Origin: Corbicula japonica
Lineage: Eukaryota > Mollusca > Bivalvia > Venerida > Cyrenidae
Direction of reading: 5' to 3'
NCBI GenBank assembly: GCA_038501625.1
Contig: JAZAYU010001123.1
Span: 1-64,000 of the forward strand
DNA: 64,000 bases
Part shown: piece after piece, positions 11,993 through 25,010 of the stretch
Layout: each line of letters opens with the position of its first letter
How positions within the stretch are numbered: the first letter of the stretch is position 1
The notes under the pieces: generated by a model
The model's database searches: none
Seen by the model: only the letters and a program-made list of their open reading frames with translations
What the model was told of the DNA's origin: nothing
Position numbers and translations under genes: made by a program

Positions 11993-14252
11993 TCCGGCGA
12001 CAACTTAGGACCGACTCAATAAATTATTTTATGACGTTCTGTCTGTGTCTGTCTAACAGCTTATCCGAAATTCCCTGGATCGGCAACACAAACACCAACA
12101 CGGAAAATGAAAGTATTTATCGATATTCCTTTTTTTTTCGGGTTAGAACTTAACAATCAGAACAACCAGACCTGTAACATTTTCAAGAAAGCTTAACCAT
12201 ACCTCTTGAATATGTTACGAACTCATCGAGTTGTAGTTGTTTTACTTAAGTCCCGTCCCGCTTGTTCAGGTTTGGAGGTAGACCCAGGAACCCATTTAAT
12301 CATTATTCAGGAAATGTCAAGTAAGTTTTAAGGTTAGATAACTTATAATGGTAGATTACTATGAATGGGATCCATACCAAGATTACGTTAAGTTCTCTCC
12401 CCTTAGCTACAAAGTTGTAAATCTTGCAAGCACAGCGGGTAAAATAATTTAGATTATTAGAATAATAAGCTGGTATTTTTTATGCTTTACCGCCAAATGC
12501 ATCGAGCCATAGACGTTGGAAAATGAACAAGAATTTGATCTTCATTATAACAATTTAAACCGCTCGAGGAAGAACTTCCAAAAAGTAACCAATTGAGATC
12601 GATGGAATTCATTGGGGGTATCATTAATACTAACATCAAGAGCAATTTCGTGTCTCCACAGTGCCCACGTTGTCGTTCTGTTTAAGCTCTGTAGCAATGG
12701 TGTAGACAAGAAGAACCATCTTCAAACTCTCAGACTAACACATTTGTAATCGATTTAGTAGTCTCAACAGTACACAAGCTCTACTCCGTTCGCTCCCGTG
12801 GTTGAACTTTGAAGTCAAACAAAACCAATGGGTAACTCGACTTCGGTTGTAGCAATATAAAACTTTTCCATGACAGTTGAAGATAATCTGATAAATTCAA
12901 ATAAAGGATCTACAGTGCCAGTCATGTTTCCCCGTTTTATCCCTGGGCTCACGATCATAAAACTGAGATTGGAGACCAATCTCATTTCAGCCATTCAGAT
13001 GCTTGATATTTGAGACTGATTTCCTGTTTTAGTTTTATGATCTTGGGCCCTGGTGTCTATGATGTGCAGGCAGAAAATTGGTCAAAACTTTCATTAATGA
13101 TCAAATAATCAAGGCATGAAAAAACTACAAGCATTTTTATTGACATGTTTTAACACACACACATACACACATACAGCGAACAGCACATGCGAAGGTATTT
13201 GATCTATCCAGCTCCAGTCCAATCTACCCCTATTTCTAATTAAATAGCTATTTACAAAAACTGATTGCAATAATAAAAATAAAATAAACCTATGCATAGT
13301 GATTTCATATAATAAATTTATATGTTGCAAAGAGTGCTCGTGTTTATTCATCGACTATCTGGATGAAACCAACGTTATTTGTTATCTAGAGGAATACTTT
13401 TCAGAATAACAAAACTTAAGAGCCCGTTGGGAAACAATGTTGTCATCACTCTTTCAGAGATGTGACCCTGACCTTAAGATTTTAGCTAAATCAAAACTCA
13501 TTGTCATAAGCAATATAATTTGAAGATTTGAAGGAAAAATATTGCGAAAGGACAAAGTGATTGTCCGCATTGATTTGATTATAACGTCTTAATACAAAAT
13601 GGCATAACTTTATCAAATGTAGCCTTGACGTAAATTTTGTGACTACATCACACCCTGTTGTCACAAGCAACATTATTGGAAAGTTTGATAAAGATATAAT
13701 AAGAAATTTCAAAGTTATGGAGAATGTTAATTTCTACTGTTCCACGAACTGACGAACAAAATTTAATCTTTTTTTATTGTTTTCCATTTTCCTTATTCAG
13801 CAAGACTTGCGGTTTGATGATCTGGGCGTTAAGGTTAAGTAGAATACTTTCGCTTGTGCTTAGCATAATAATGACTATAATACTTTGTTCGGATTTGGTG
13901 TCCGTTTTAACACAAATATAAAACAATTTTTAAGGAATTTCAACAGCTATAAAGACCAAATTTAAATTCTTTCAAGTGATACGAAAATTTCACTTGACAT
14001 TTATCTATTACTGCAGTACACTACATGTAGAAGCTAATGATTTCATAACAAATATTTTTGTTATAAAAGAGAAAATTATGTATACTGGATACACTTAAAT
14101 TGTCCATCACCATTAATTGTACACTTTGTAGCATATGTTTGTTTCAAAGATAACTGTTGACAACTTATTAGTGATTGCAAGTACAATCGTCAGTTTCTTT
14201 CTTGACAATTATTAAAATATTGGTAAAACAGCTTTTGAAATAAGTGAAACTA
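11993..14252. repeat. Duplicated unit, copy A (diverged)
   Basis: Aligns over most of its length with copies B (from 16,926) and C (from 21,116). Shared blocks include CTCCGGCGACAACTTAGGAC at the start, the GATCGATGGAATTCATTGGG block, the foldback element at 12,956-13,048, the CA-rich tract near 13,150 and the GTTGTCATAAGCAATATAA block near 13,500. A is visibly more diverged from B and C than they are from each other. It lacks the GACCTTGACC element that follows this sequence in B and C. Short open frames in it are repeated in B and C but look like no known protein. Confidence 0.85.
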
Positions 14253-14496
14253 TACATAAAACATGCTGTCCAGTAAAAGAAGTAAACACTGAAACAGTTC
14301 AAGTATGCTTACAATAAATGAATCATGGTATAATTATATAACAACTTAGATCGTTTTTAATTGCCAAAAATGTAGCTCTAGAAAGTCTGGAAAAATATTT
14401 TGGGCATTCATTCTATCACGTAATGGTTTGGCACTACATGAATTCGAGAACATGTGGTAAGAACTTTGATAAAAATACTTAAACAAAACTAAGAAT

Positions 14497-14665
14497 GGGC
14501 CTACAATGTTTAGTGCCAATTCTTCAAAATAATGTTAGGGTTTTCAAGAAAAACCTACTTTCTGGTTCAAATCTACTTTCGGTTTGAACCAGGAAGTAAG
14601 TTTTCCTTGAATTTCTTGAAAACCCTAGCATTATTTTGACGAATTGGCCCTAAACATTGTAGACC
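14497..14665. repeat. Foldback element with about 75-bp arms
   Basis: The left arm (CCTACAATGTTTAGTGCCAA onward) is repeated in inverted, slightly diverged form by the right arm ending TTGGCCCTAAACATTGTAG, around a short AT-rich loop. There is no coding capacity. It is a MITE-like remnant. Confidence 0.8.
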
Positions 14666-14955
14666 AGCATATACTTATTTCAGGTATGAGTTACTTTGAT
14701 ATATTCTTCATGAATTTCAGAGTTCTCATGCAAATGGTTTTTCTTTTGTTTTAGTTTGTGCTTGGTAATTAGAACATGAATTAGACTAAATTGACCTTGC
14801 AAACATTAACTACATCCTTAGCGAAATACAATTCTTTACTAAAATATAGGTGGCAATAAGTATTTTCCTTAAAATTCATTTTTGAATTTTTTGCCTGTTT
14901 TCGCCATTTGCAATGTTTGCGACCTCTTAAATTGGTCTCTAGTATTGCCATTCAT

Positions 14956-15679
14956 TTAAGGTGGTATCATTTGTCATAATATAGTTAAAGTTGGGGGAAG
15001 TGTGGTTTCCTATTTTCATAAAATTCCACGTTATTTGATAATTATAAATCTTCCTATTACTTTGGATATCATTTATAGGACATATAAATGTTACAGGTCA
15101 ATCAGGAATTATAAAAAAATAGAAATATGAAACAATTTCCCACACTGGGTGTAGCCTTATTGCCGGGAGTCCAAACTTCCAAATTATCCACTATAGTATT
15201 AAACTACAGTCACAGGAAGGTTGTCTATATCAAGGTTAACAATGTCTTAGAAGTTAGTTCAATAAACATTACTAGAACAATAGCAAAACATGTTTCTCCT
15301 AGTGACTACAAAAGGAAAATTTGTCATTCATGTTTGCATTGTTTGTTGTCATTGTTCTAGTGAAGTTTATTGACCTAAATTCTAAGACATTGTTAACCTT
15401 GATATAGACAACCTTCCTGTGACTGTAGTTTAATACTATAGTGGTTAATTTGGAAGTTTGGACTCCCGCCAATAAGTCTACACTCAGTGTAAGAAATTGT
15501 TTCATATTTCTATTTTTTTTTATAATTCCTGCTTGACCTGTAACATTTATATGCCCTATAAATGATATCTGAAGTAATAAGAAGATTTATAATTATCAAA
15601 TAACATGAAATTTTATGAAAATAGGAAACCACACTCCCCCCAACTTTAACTATAATTGTGACAAATGATACCACCTTAA
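14956..15679. mobile_element. TTAA-bounded long foldback element (724 bp)
   Basis: Two arms of about 320 bp (14,960-15,282 and about 15,349-15,675) are inverted copies of each other with few differences, around a spacer of about 65 bp. The outermost bases read TTAAGGTGGTATCATTTGTC on the left and the reverse complement on the right. If the TTAA on each side is a target duplication, this points to piggyBac-type transposition; the family assignment is inference. The two overlapping open frames on opposite strands are the same arm read twice. It ends 31 bp before the tRNA-Glu gene. Confidence 0.85.
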
Positions 15680-15710
15680 ATTATGGAAATTATACAAAAT
15701 ATACGAGATA

Positions 15711-15782
15711 TCCCCAAGCGGGGAATCGAACCCCGGCCGCCGCGGTGAGAGCGCGGAATCCTAACCACTATATCACTTGGGA
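15711..15782 (-). tRNA. tRNA-Glu (CTC)
   Basis: Read on the minus strand, this gives a full 72-nt cloverleaf: acceptor TCCCAAG with CTTGGGG (one T-G pair), D-loop TAGTGGTTAGGA, anticodon stem CCGCG/CGCGG around loop CTCTCAC with anticodon CTC, T-loop GGTTCGATTCC and discriminator A. The A and B boxes are intact, and there is no intron and no encoded CCA. It decodes GAG. The gene appears functional. Confidence 0.93.
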
Positions 15783-16421
15783 AGTTGTCAGCGTAAGCGG
15801 AAATATTGGCATTTATTCATTATTTTGGCTTATCTCGTTTGCCGCCATATGAAAATCGATAAGTCATAGGTACAGGCACTAGGATATTTTGGTATAAAAC
15901 AATAAAATTAATATTTGAACTTTCTTGCGGGAAGTAATGTCGTTCGTTTACACTTACTCGTTTATTTCTTCGGCATCTCACCTATGTATCTAACTCATTG
16001 TCTAAGCGGCCATTTTATGCACACACTCATAAAAACAACAATAAAGAAAACAACTTTTGGTTGCCATACCACTAATTAATGTTGATCCGGCAAGTAAACA
16101 CTTTTGCGCAAGGAATTTGCGAGCCTATAACAGCAAGCCGTAGTTGATTGATGGAAAATGAAAAGTAAAATGAAAAAAAAATGATTCTGAGAAAATGTAC
16201 GGTTGGCTAAGTAAATAGAAGAAAATAACTGTGAAGCTGGTTAATATTTTTTTAATTATCAGCATTTCGAAAGTAGCACGTATTTTTGACAGAATGTAAA
16301 TTAACGTTCCGCTGTACTATATTATGTACACGTTTCCATCAATGCATGCGAAATGTCAAAATGTTATAAAATGATAAAAGTATTAATATTTATTGTTTCA
16401 GATAACTCGTCGGAAACTAAT
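15783..16421. other. Spacer between tRNA genes
   Basis: AT-rich with no gene seen. The 5' flank of the tRNA-Glu gene is here. Confidence 0.5.
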
Positions 16422-16494
16422 CAATCCCGGCAGGACTCGAACCTGCAATCTTCTGATCCGAAGTCAAATGCCTTATCCATTAGGCCACGGGACC
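16422..16494 (-). tRNA. tRNA-Arg (TCG)
   Basis: A 73-nt cloverleaf on the minus strand: acceptor GGTCCCG pairs with CGGGATT (two G-T pairs at the end), A box TGGCCTAATGGATAAGG, anticodon loop CTTCGGA with anticodon TCG, T-arm CAGGTTCGAGTCCTG and discriminator G. It has no intron. It decodes CGA. It is on the same strand as the tRNA-Glu gene, 640 bp away; each would have its own internal polymerase III promoter. Confidence 0.94.
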
Positions 16495-16925
16495 ACATTC
16501 TTAACTGCTTCGTTCCTGCCTAACAATTGCGAAGAATCTACAGATCATGAACATTTCCAATGGTTTATCATGTTTGTTTTCGGAACTTTAGCGATTTAGA
16601 ACATATTCCGTATTATGTACGTTGTTATAATTTTATTTTCAATGATCGGACAGCCAGCAGAATCTTTTTACTAAACATTAATTGGATTGAACTCGGATTG
16701 CAAATGCTTATTTATCCTAGCATATACACATTTTTTCACTAAAATCAAAAGTCCTCAAAATGCCATCCGAAATTTCATTATCCAAGATAAAAAAAAGCAA
16801 TTCCCTTGAGAATTCGAGATGTTGCAATCCACGGTACCGTACCGATGTTATATCTCTGCATATGTGACACCATTAATATCAGCGTAAAATTACTGATGTA
16901 TAACTTGGATGTAACAAGTGACCAC
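16495..16925. other. No feature recognised
   Basis: AT-rich spacer between the tRNA-Arg gene and duplication unit B. Confidence 0.5.
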
Positions 16926-19070
16926 CCCTCTCCGGCGACAACTTAGGACCGACTGAATTAATTATTTTATGACATTCTGCCCGTGTCTGTCTACCAGCTT
17001 TTCCGAAATTCCCTGGATCGACAACACAAACACCAACACGATAATGAAGTGATTTATCGATATTCTGTTCTCTCTTTTTTCTAGAACTAAACGGTCAGTA
17101 CAACCAGACCTGTAAAATTTTTAACAAAGCATAACAATACACCTTGAATATGTTATGAACTCATCGAGTTGTAGTTGTTTTACTTAAGTCCCGCCCCGCT
17201 TGATCAGGTGTGGGTGTACCCATTTAATCATTATTCAGGAACTAAGGTTAAATAACTTGTAATGGAAGATTACTATGAATGGGATCCATTGGAAGATTAA
17301 GCTAAGTTCTCTCCCCTGACACAAAAAAGGTGTAAAGGGCTTGATAATGATTATGGCGGGTATAATAATTTACAAGGATAAGCTGGTATCTTTTATGTTT
17401 CGAGCCAGTATAGACGTATAGTGTAGTATAGACGTTGGAAAATGAACAAGAATTCTATCTTCATTATAACAATGTAAACCGGTCGAGGAAGAACTTCCAA
17501 AAAGTAACCAATTGAGATCGATGGAATTCATTGGGGGTATCATTAATACTAACATTAAGAGCAAGTTCGGGTCTCCACAGTGCCCACGTTGTCGTTCTGT
17601 TTAAGCTCTGTAGCAATGGTGTAGTCAAGGAAAACCATCTTCACATTTTCAGCCTAGCACACCATAGCCGAAGTAATAGTCTCAACAGTGTACACAAGCT
17701 CTCCTCCGTTTGCTCCCGTGGTTGAATTTTGAAGTCAAACAAAACCAATGGCTAACTCAGCTTCACAATATATAACTTTTCAATCATTGTTGGATATAAT
17801 CTGATATCAAATAAAGGATCTACAGTGCTAGTCATGTTTCCCCGTTTTATCCCTGGGCTCACGATCATAAAACTGAGATTGGAGACCAATCTCATTTCAG
17901 CCAGTCAGATGCTTGATATTTGAGACTGATTTCCAGTTTTAGTTTTATGATTTTGGGCCCTGGTGTCTATGATGTGCAGGCAGAAAATTGGTCAAAACTT
18001 TCATTAATGATCAAATAATCAAGGCATAAAAAAACTACAAGCATTTTTATTGACATGTTTTAACACACACATACACACATACAACGAACAGCACATGCGA
18101 AGGTATTTGACCTATCCAGCTCCAGTCCAATCTACCCCTTTTTCTAATTAAATAAACAATTATTTACAAAAATGATTCTTTAAGCCCTCATACTGTTGCA
18201 ATGATAAAAATAAAAATGTACATAGTGATTTCAAGATATTTATATGTTGCAAAGAGTGCTCGTGTTTATTCATCGACTATCTGGATGAAACCAACGTTAT
18301 TTGTTATCTAGAGGAATACTTTTCAGAATAACAAAACTTAAGAGCCCGTTGGGAAACAATGTTGTCATCACTCTTTCAGAGATGTGACCCTGACCTTAAG
18401 ATTTTAGCTAAATCAAAACTCGTTGTCATAAGCAATATAATTTGAAGATTTGAAGGAAAAATATTGCGAAAGGACAGAGTGATTGTCCGCATTGATTTGA
18501 TTATAACGTCTTAGTACAAAATGGCATAACTTTATCAAATGTAGCCTTGACGTAAAAATTGTGACTACATCACACCCTGTTGTCAAAAGCAACATTATTG
18601 GAAAGTTTGATAAAGAAATATTAAGAAATTTCAAAGTTATAGAGAATGTTAATTTCTACTGTTCCACGAAATGACGAACAAATCGTTTTTATTGTTTTGC
18701 ATTTTCCTTATTCAGCAAGACTTGCGGTTCGGGGGAACTGTGCGTTCAGGTTAAGTAGAATACCTTCGATTGTGCTTAGCATAATAATGACTATAATACT
18801 TTGTTCGGATTTGGTGTCCGTTGTAACACAAATATAAAACAATTTAAGGAATTTCAACAGCGAAAGACCAAATTTAAATTCTTTCAAGTGACGCGAAAAT
18901 ATCACTTGACATTTACTTGTTACAGCAGTACACTACATGTAGAAGCTAATGATTTCATAACAAAGGTAACTATTAACAACTTATTAGTGATTGGAAGAAA
19001 CATCGTCAGTTTATTTCTTGACAATTATTTGAAAAAAGGTAAAATAGCGTTTAAAATAAGTGAAACAAAA

Positions 19071-21115
19071 CTAGAATTATCACTGAAAGTGATTAAATAC
19101 CCACACATCACAATATCTCATTCCTAACAGAAGTAGTTTAGCATAAAAAGTTTTTCTATCTTTAGTAACAGTGACCTGCACCACAGTAGCCCAAATTTCA
19201 ATCAAAAGTGTCGTCTTCACAGTAGCCACATATACAACAAGTTTCAGCACAATATCTCATTCCTTCTAAATATATTGAGCAGAAACAGTTTGAATATGTT
19301 AGTAACAGTGACCTTTATTTAACTTTTACATAACAATTGTGTGCCAAAAATTGTTTAAATATGTGAAGCCTTTCATGAGAAATCATCCGGAATCCATTTT
19401 GTCTATTTTAGTAACAGTGAACAGTGCCTTGACCCCACCAGGCCCGTTTTCAATACCAAGTTCCGTCTTTACGGACACTTTTTTATCACAATATCTCATT
19501 CCGAACTAAACTTACTGAGCATATACAGTTTTTTTTCTATTTTAGTAACAGTGACCTTGACCCCACAGGCCTACCTTTCAATCACAAAAGTCGCCTTCAC
19601 AGAAACCACCAACCCAGTAAACACCCGACGTTAAAACGACGTTGGATTTAGGTTGGATTTTGGTCGCGACGTCGGCGACCCAAATCCAACGTTAATCCGA
19701 CGTCGAAAATGCGACATCGTTTAGACGTCGGAAAATGACGTCGGATAGACGTCGGTTTTTGGTCAGTTATATTTGACTTCTAAACCAACTAGGAATAATT
19801 ATTTTCGAATAACTTTTTTCCCGAATTTTCTACAGATATACATAAATTTTAAATAAAAAAATATGAAAAAAAAATTCTTAATTTAAATGGTTTGCTGTTC
19901 AGTAGAAGGGATATTATCGAAACCTGTGCATTCGAATCTAAATATAAACAATCTGCGCCATTTTAAACAAAGAAACAAAGAACAAAGACAAAGTCGCCAA
20001 ACAAACACAGAAGGGGAAAAATATATTTCATATTTGCCAGAGAAGAAGGCTTAAGCGAGTAAGTTTTTTCGTATTCGTAGTTTGTTGTTTAATTCTAGTT
20101 TTGCTTAAATCTTGTTGAAATGCATGCCCACTACATGTATAAGACACGTGGAGTTGTTTTCATGAAAAACGTTTCGTCCAAAAAAAGTCTCGCTACCGGG
20201 CTATTGTTATAATACGGAGCTCATAAAACACATTACGTTTACAAGAGAGGTTTAGTGATGAATTAAAAAAAACACCTTGATGGTATTTTTCAAATAGTGT
20301 TATTACACTTATAGTAATAAAAGGAAAAGGGAAGAGGTTCGATTTTGGTCGGATTTCGGTCGGATTCTGGTCGGAATGTGGTTAGATTTTGGTCGGAACC
20401 CGACGTCAATCCGACGTCGGGGAATGACGTCTAAAAACTTTCATTTCCAACCAAAATCCAACATTGATCCGACGTCGAGGTCCGACGACTATCCAACGTC
20501 TTTTCGACGTCAAATGTTTCCTGGGAATACACCAAATTTCATTCAAGAATCTGGCTATAGTTACTGAGTGGAAATGAAGTTTTGAAGTTTAAATAACAGT
20601 GACCTTGACCTTGAACCCACAGGCCCCAAAGTCAAACCTAACCTGTATCTTGTAATGTTACAGCTGTGTCCGAAAAAGTAATTAAACCTATGAAGTATTT
20701 CATGAGTTATCGTCCAGAATTTTTTTTCTATTTTAAGTAACAGTGACCTTGACATTGACCCCACAGGCCCCAAAGTCGAACTCGACCTGTATCTTGTGAT
20801 GTTACATCTATGTCCCAAAAAAGGATTTTAACTGAGAAGTATTTCATGAGTTATCATCTGAAAACAATTTTTCTATTTTAAGAAACACTGACCTAGACAA
20901 TGACCCCACCAGCCCCAAAGTCGAACTTGACTTGTAGCTTGTGATGTTACACCTGTGTACCAAATTAAAAAAAAATATTTTATGCCTTTCATGAGTTATC
21001 TTCCGGAAAGCATTTTTCTATTTTTAGTAACAGTGACCTTGACACTGACCCCACCAGCCCCAAAATCGAATTTGACCTGGATCTTATGAAGTTACACCTG
21101 TGTACCAAAAATTAC
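19071..21115. mobile_element. GACCTTGACC-core element, Helitron-type end (in copy B)
   Basis: Begins CTAGAATTATCACTGAAAGT; read on the minus strand this is a short hairpin (ATCACTTTCAGTGAT) followed 4 bases later by CTAG, the layout of a Helitron 3' end. Inside are degenerate units of about 145 bp containing AACAGTGACCTTGACC and a unit tail with TCATGAGTTATC. It is interrupted by the 913-bp insertion and cut off at the B/C joint. It is non-coding. A second copy of the same structure runs from 23,098 in unit C. Confidence 0.7.
19613..20525. mobile_element. 913-bp inverted-repeat element rich in CGACGTCGG
   Basis: Present in unit B, absent at the matching site in unit C (23,637). The ends are imperfect inverted repeats: CCCAGTAAACACCCGACG on the left, and on the right the reverse complement of CCCAGGAAACATTTGACG. 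AA is found on both sides and once at the empty site, suggesting a 2-bp target duplication. Sub-terminal regions hold many ACGTCGGA/TCCGACGT words and GGTCGGATTT repeats. The centre is AT-rich with no convincing open frame, so it is non-autonomous. Confidence 0.88.
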
Positions 21116-24100
21116 ACAGTCAGTACAACCAGACCTGTAAAATTTTTAACAAAGCATAACAATACACCTTGAATATGTTATGAACTCATCGAGTTGTAGT
21201 TGTTTTACTTAAGTCCCGCCCCGCTTGATCAGGTGTGGGTGTACCCATTTAATCATTATTCAGGAACTAAGGTTAAATAACTTGTAATGGAAGATTACTA
21301 TGAATGGGATCCATTGGAAGATTAAGCTAAGTTCTCTCCCCTGACACAAAAAGGTGTAAAGGGCTTGATAATGATTATGACGGGTATAATAATTTACAAG
21401 GATAAGCTGGTATCTTTTATGTTTCGAGCCAGTATAGACGTATAGTGTAGTATAGACGTTGGAAAATGAACAAGAATTCTATCTTCATTATAACAATGTA
21501 AACCGGTCGAGGAAGAACTTCCAAAAAGTAACCAATTGAGATCGATGGAATTCATTGGGGGTATCATTAATACTAACATTAAGAGCAAGTTCGGGTCTCC
21601 ACAGTGCCCACGTTGTCGTTCTGTTTAAGCTCTGTAGCAATGGTGTAGACAAGGAAAACCATCTTCACATTTTCAGCCTAGCACACCATAGCCGAAGTAA
21701 TAGTCTCAACAGTGTACACAAGCTCTCCTCCGTTTGCTCCCGTGGTTGCATTTTGAAGTCAAACAAAACCAATGGCTAACTCAGCTTCACAATATATAAC
21801 TTTTCAATCATTGTTGGATATAATCTGATATCAAATAAAGGATCTACAGTGCCAGTCATGTTTCCCCGTTTTATCCCTGGGCTCACGATCATAAAACTGA
21901 GATTGGAGACCAATCTCATTTCAGCCAGTCAGATGCTTGATATTTGAGACTGATTTCCAGTTTTAGTTTTATGATTTTGGGCCCTGGTGTCTATGATGTG
22001 CAGGCAGAAAATTGGTCAAAACTTTCATTAATGATCAAATAATCAAGGCATAAAAAAACTACAAGCATTTTTATTGACATGTTTTAACACACACATACAC
22101 ACATACAACGAACAGCACATGCGAAGGTATTTGACCTATCCAGCTCCAGTCCAATCTACCCCTTTTTCTAATTAAATAAACAGTTATTTACAAAAATGAT
22201 TCTTTAAGCCCTCATACTGTTGCAATGATAAAAATAAAAATGTACATAGTGATTTCAAGATATTTATATGTTGCAAAGAGTGCTCGTGTTTATTCATCGA
22301 CTATCTGGATGAAACCAACGTTATTTGTTATCTAGAGGAATACTTTTCAGAATAACAAAACTTAAGAGCCCGTTGGGAAACAATGTTGTCATCACTCTTT
22401 CAGAGATGTGACCCTGACCTTAAGATTTTAGCTAAATCAAAACTCGTTGTCATAAGCAATATAATTTGAAGATTTGAAGGAAAAATATTGCGAAAGGACA
22501 GAGTGATTGTCCGCATTGATTTGATTATAACGTCTTAGTACAAAATGGCATAACTTTATCAAATGTAGCCTTGACGTAAAAATTGTGACTACATCACACC
22601 CTGTTGTCAAAAGCAACATTATTGGAAAGTTTGATAAAGAAATATTAAGAAATTTCAAAGTTATAGAGAATGTTAATTTCTACTGTTCCACGAAATGACG
22701 AACAAATCGTTTTTATTGTTTTGCATTTTCCTTATTCAGCAAGACTTGCGGTTCGGGGGAACTGTATGTTCAGGTTAAGTAGAATACCTTCGATTGTGCT
22801 TAGCATAATAATGACTATAATACTTTGTTCGGATTTGGTGTCCGTTGTAACACAAATATAAAACAATTTTAAGGAATTTCAACAGCGAAAGACCAAATTT
22901 AAATTCTTTCAAGTGACGCGAAAATATCACTTGACATTTACTTGTTACAGCAGTACACTACATGTAGAAGCTAATGATTTCATAACAAAGGTAACTATTA
23001 ACAACTTATTAGTGATTGGAAGAAACATCGTCAGTTTATTTCTTGACAATTATTTAAAAAAAAAGGTAAAATAGCGTTTAAAATAAGTGAAACAAAACTA
23101 GAATTATCACTGAAAGTGATTAAATACCCACACATCACAAAATCTCATTCCTAACAGAAGTAGTTTAGCATAAAAAGTTTTTCTATCTTTAGTAACAGTG
23201 ACCTGCACCACAGTAGCCCAAATTTCAATCAAAAGTGTCGTCTTCACAGTAGCCACATATACAACAAGTTTCAGCACAATATCTCATTCCTTCTAAATAT
23301 ATTGAGCAGAAACAGTTTGAATATGTTAGTAACAGTGACCTTTATTTAACTTTTACATAACAATTGTGTGCCAAAAATTGTTTAAATATGTGAAGCCTTT
23401 CATGAGAAATCATCCGGAATCCATTTTGTCTATTTTAGTAACAGTGAACAGTGCCTTGACCCCACCAGGCCCGTTTTCAATACCAAGTTCCGTCTTTACG
23501 GACACTTTTTTATCACAATATCTCATTCGGAACTAAACTTACTGAGCATATACAGGTTTTTTCTATTTTAGTAACAGTGACCTTGACCCCACAGGCCTAC
23601 CTTTCAATCACAAAAGTCGCCTTCACAGAAACCACCAATACACCAAATTTCATTCAAGAATCTGGCTATAGTTACTGAGTGGAAATGAAGTTTTGAAGTT
23701 TAAATAACAGTGACCTTGACCTTGAACCCACAGGCCCCAAAGTCAAACCTAACCTGTATCTTGTAATGTTACAGCTGTGTCCGAAAAAGTAATTAAATCT
23801 ATGAAGTATTTCATGAGTTATCGTCCAGAATTTTTTTTCTATTTTAAGTAACAGTGACCTTGACATTGACCCCACAGGCCCCAAAGTCGAACTCGACCTG
23901 AATCTTGTGATGTTACATCTATGTCCCAAAAAAGGATTTTAACTGAGAAGTATTTCATGAGTTATCATCTGAAAACAATTTTTCTATTTTAAGAAACACT
24001 GACCTAGACAATGACCCCACCAGCCCCAAAGTCGAACTTGACTTGTAGCTTGTGATGTTACACCTGTGTACCAAATTAAAAAAAATAGTTTATGCCTTTC

Positions 24101-24170
24101 ATGAGTTATCTTCCGGAAAGCATTTTTCTATTTTTAGTAACAGTGACCTTGACACTGACCCCACCAGCCA
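21116..24170. repeat. Duplicated unit, copy C (empty site)
   Basis: Near-identical tandem copy of B from 17,095, offset 4,022 bp before the insertion point and about 3,110 bp after it. It includes the foldback element at 21,894-21,978, the CA tract near 22,090 and GACCTTGACC core repeats from 23,098. Unit C ends inside a core repeat at about 24,170, where sequence unlike B begins. An unmerged haplotype in the assembly could also produce such a tandem. Confidence 0.9.
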
Positions 24171-24630
24171 CTATCATGACCGTGTTGTCATAAGCAATAT
24201 AGTTTGAAAGTTTGATGAAAAAATTTTAAGAAATAGCAAACCAATATGTATTTATAGCCAATTTTAAGTTTTCGCGATAGACGGACGCACGGACGAACGG
24301 ACACATCGATCCCTATATATCCCCTTTTCTTCGAAAGGGCAACACAAAAATGGTGTTAATCAAGAGAAGCCCTATATTTGTGGTTTCAGTGAGATCATTT
24401 CCATTTCAACAAAAGGAACAATCAGGTGGGTCATTTGAGGGAATGGATTTAAGGAAATTTTGTAGTTTCAGTGGATACAGGATCATTTCTGGAAACAATT
24501 GTTTATAATAAAGGCATTTAATACATTTCTATTCGTACACAAAAGCAAAAAATCAATGACAAACTCAATAACATTAAAAACGTCACACAACTGCAAATTA
24601 AGACAAGAGCCAATCGGAAACGACTGCACG
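24171..24630. repeat. 3' tract of a GGACGGAC-type element
   Basis: Starts with a segment related to GTTGTCATAAGCAATATA of units A-C and ends with the tract GACGGACGCACGGACGAACG and CCCTTTTCTTCGAAAGGGCA. Terminal tracts of this style close most of the short elements in this window. It is non-coding. Confidence 0.6.
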
Positions 24631-25010
24631 CTCGACCATTCGAATAGTCGGATATGAAGCACATTTTAAATTGGACTTCATTTAAACCGGGGGGTGAATC
24701 AGGAGTTAATTACACCCCAAACATACACATGAACAAAAGTTTCTTGATCCAAGTTAAGAAATCAATAAATTACACTTAATTTATTCTTTGAGGGTTTTTT
24801 GATGGTTTTACACAACCAAGCCCTTACACCCCTAATCCCACACCCATTTACCCACTATCCCTGCCCACCTCAACCCCCACCCACTTAACCACTCAATGCC
24901 CAATTATTCCATTAATTGTCATTTGTTTATACCTCTTGCTATGGCTGTATGAAAAATAAAAATAGGAAGGCAAAAGGCCATAACTCACTAACCTGATTCT
25001 TTGATACATG

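Larger units (their letters stand above)
16926..21115. repeat. Duplicated unit, copy B (carries a 913-bp insertion)
   Basis: Same block order as copy A, then a block of GACCTTGACC core repeats starting at CTAG 19,071. From about 17,095 it is nearly identical to copy C (from 21,116), with only scattered single-base and small indel differences; several short open frames are letter-for-letter the same. B and C are therefore a recent head-to-tail duplication with its joint at about 21,115. The only large difference is the insertion at 19,613-20,525. None of the open frames resembles a known protein. Confidence 0.9.

Noticed and set aside
15127..15505. Two similar proteins on opposite strands
   Set aside because: They are the two arms of the foldback element read on each strand.
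17370..23929. Repeated small open frames (for example 64, 73 and 85 residues) conserved between copies
   Set aside because: Their identity is explained by the recent B/C duplication; the diverged copy A does not preserve them all and no domain is seen.
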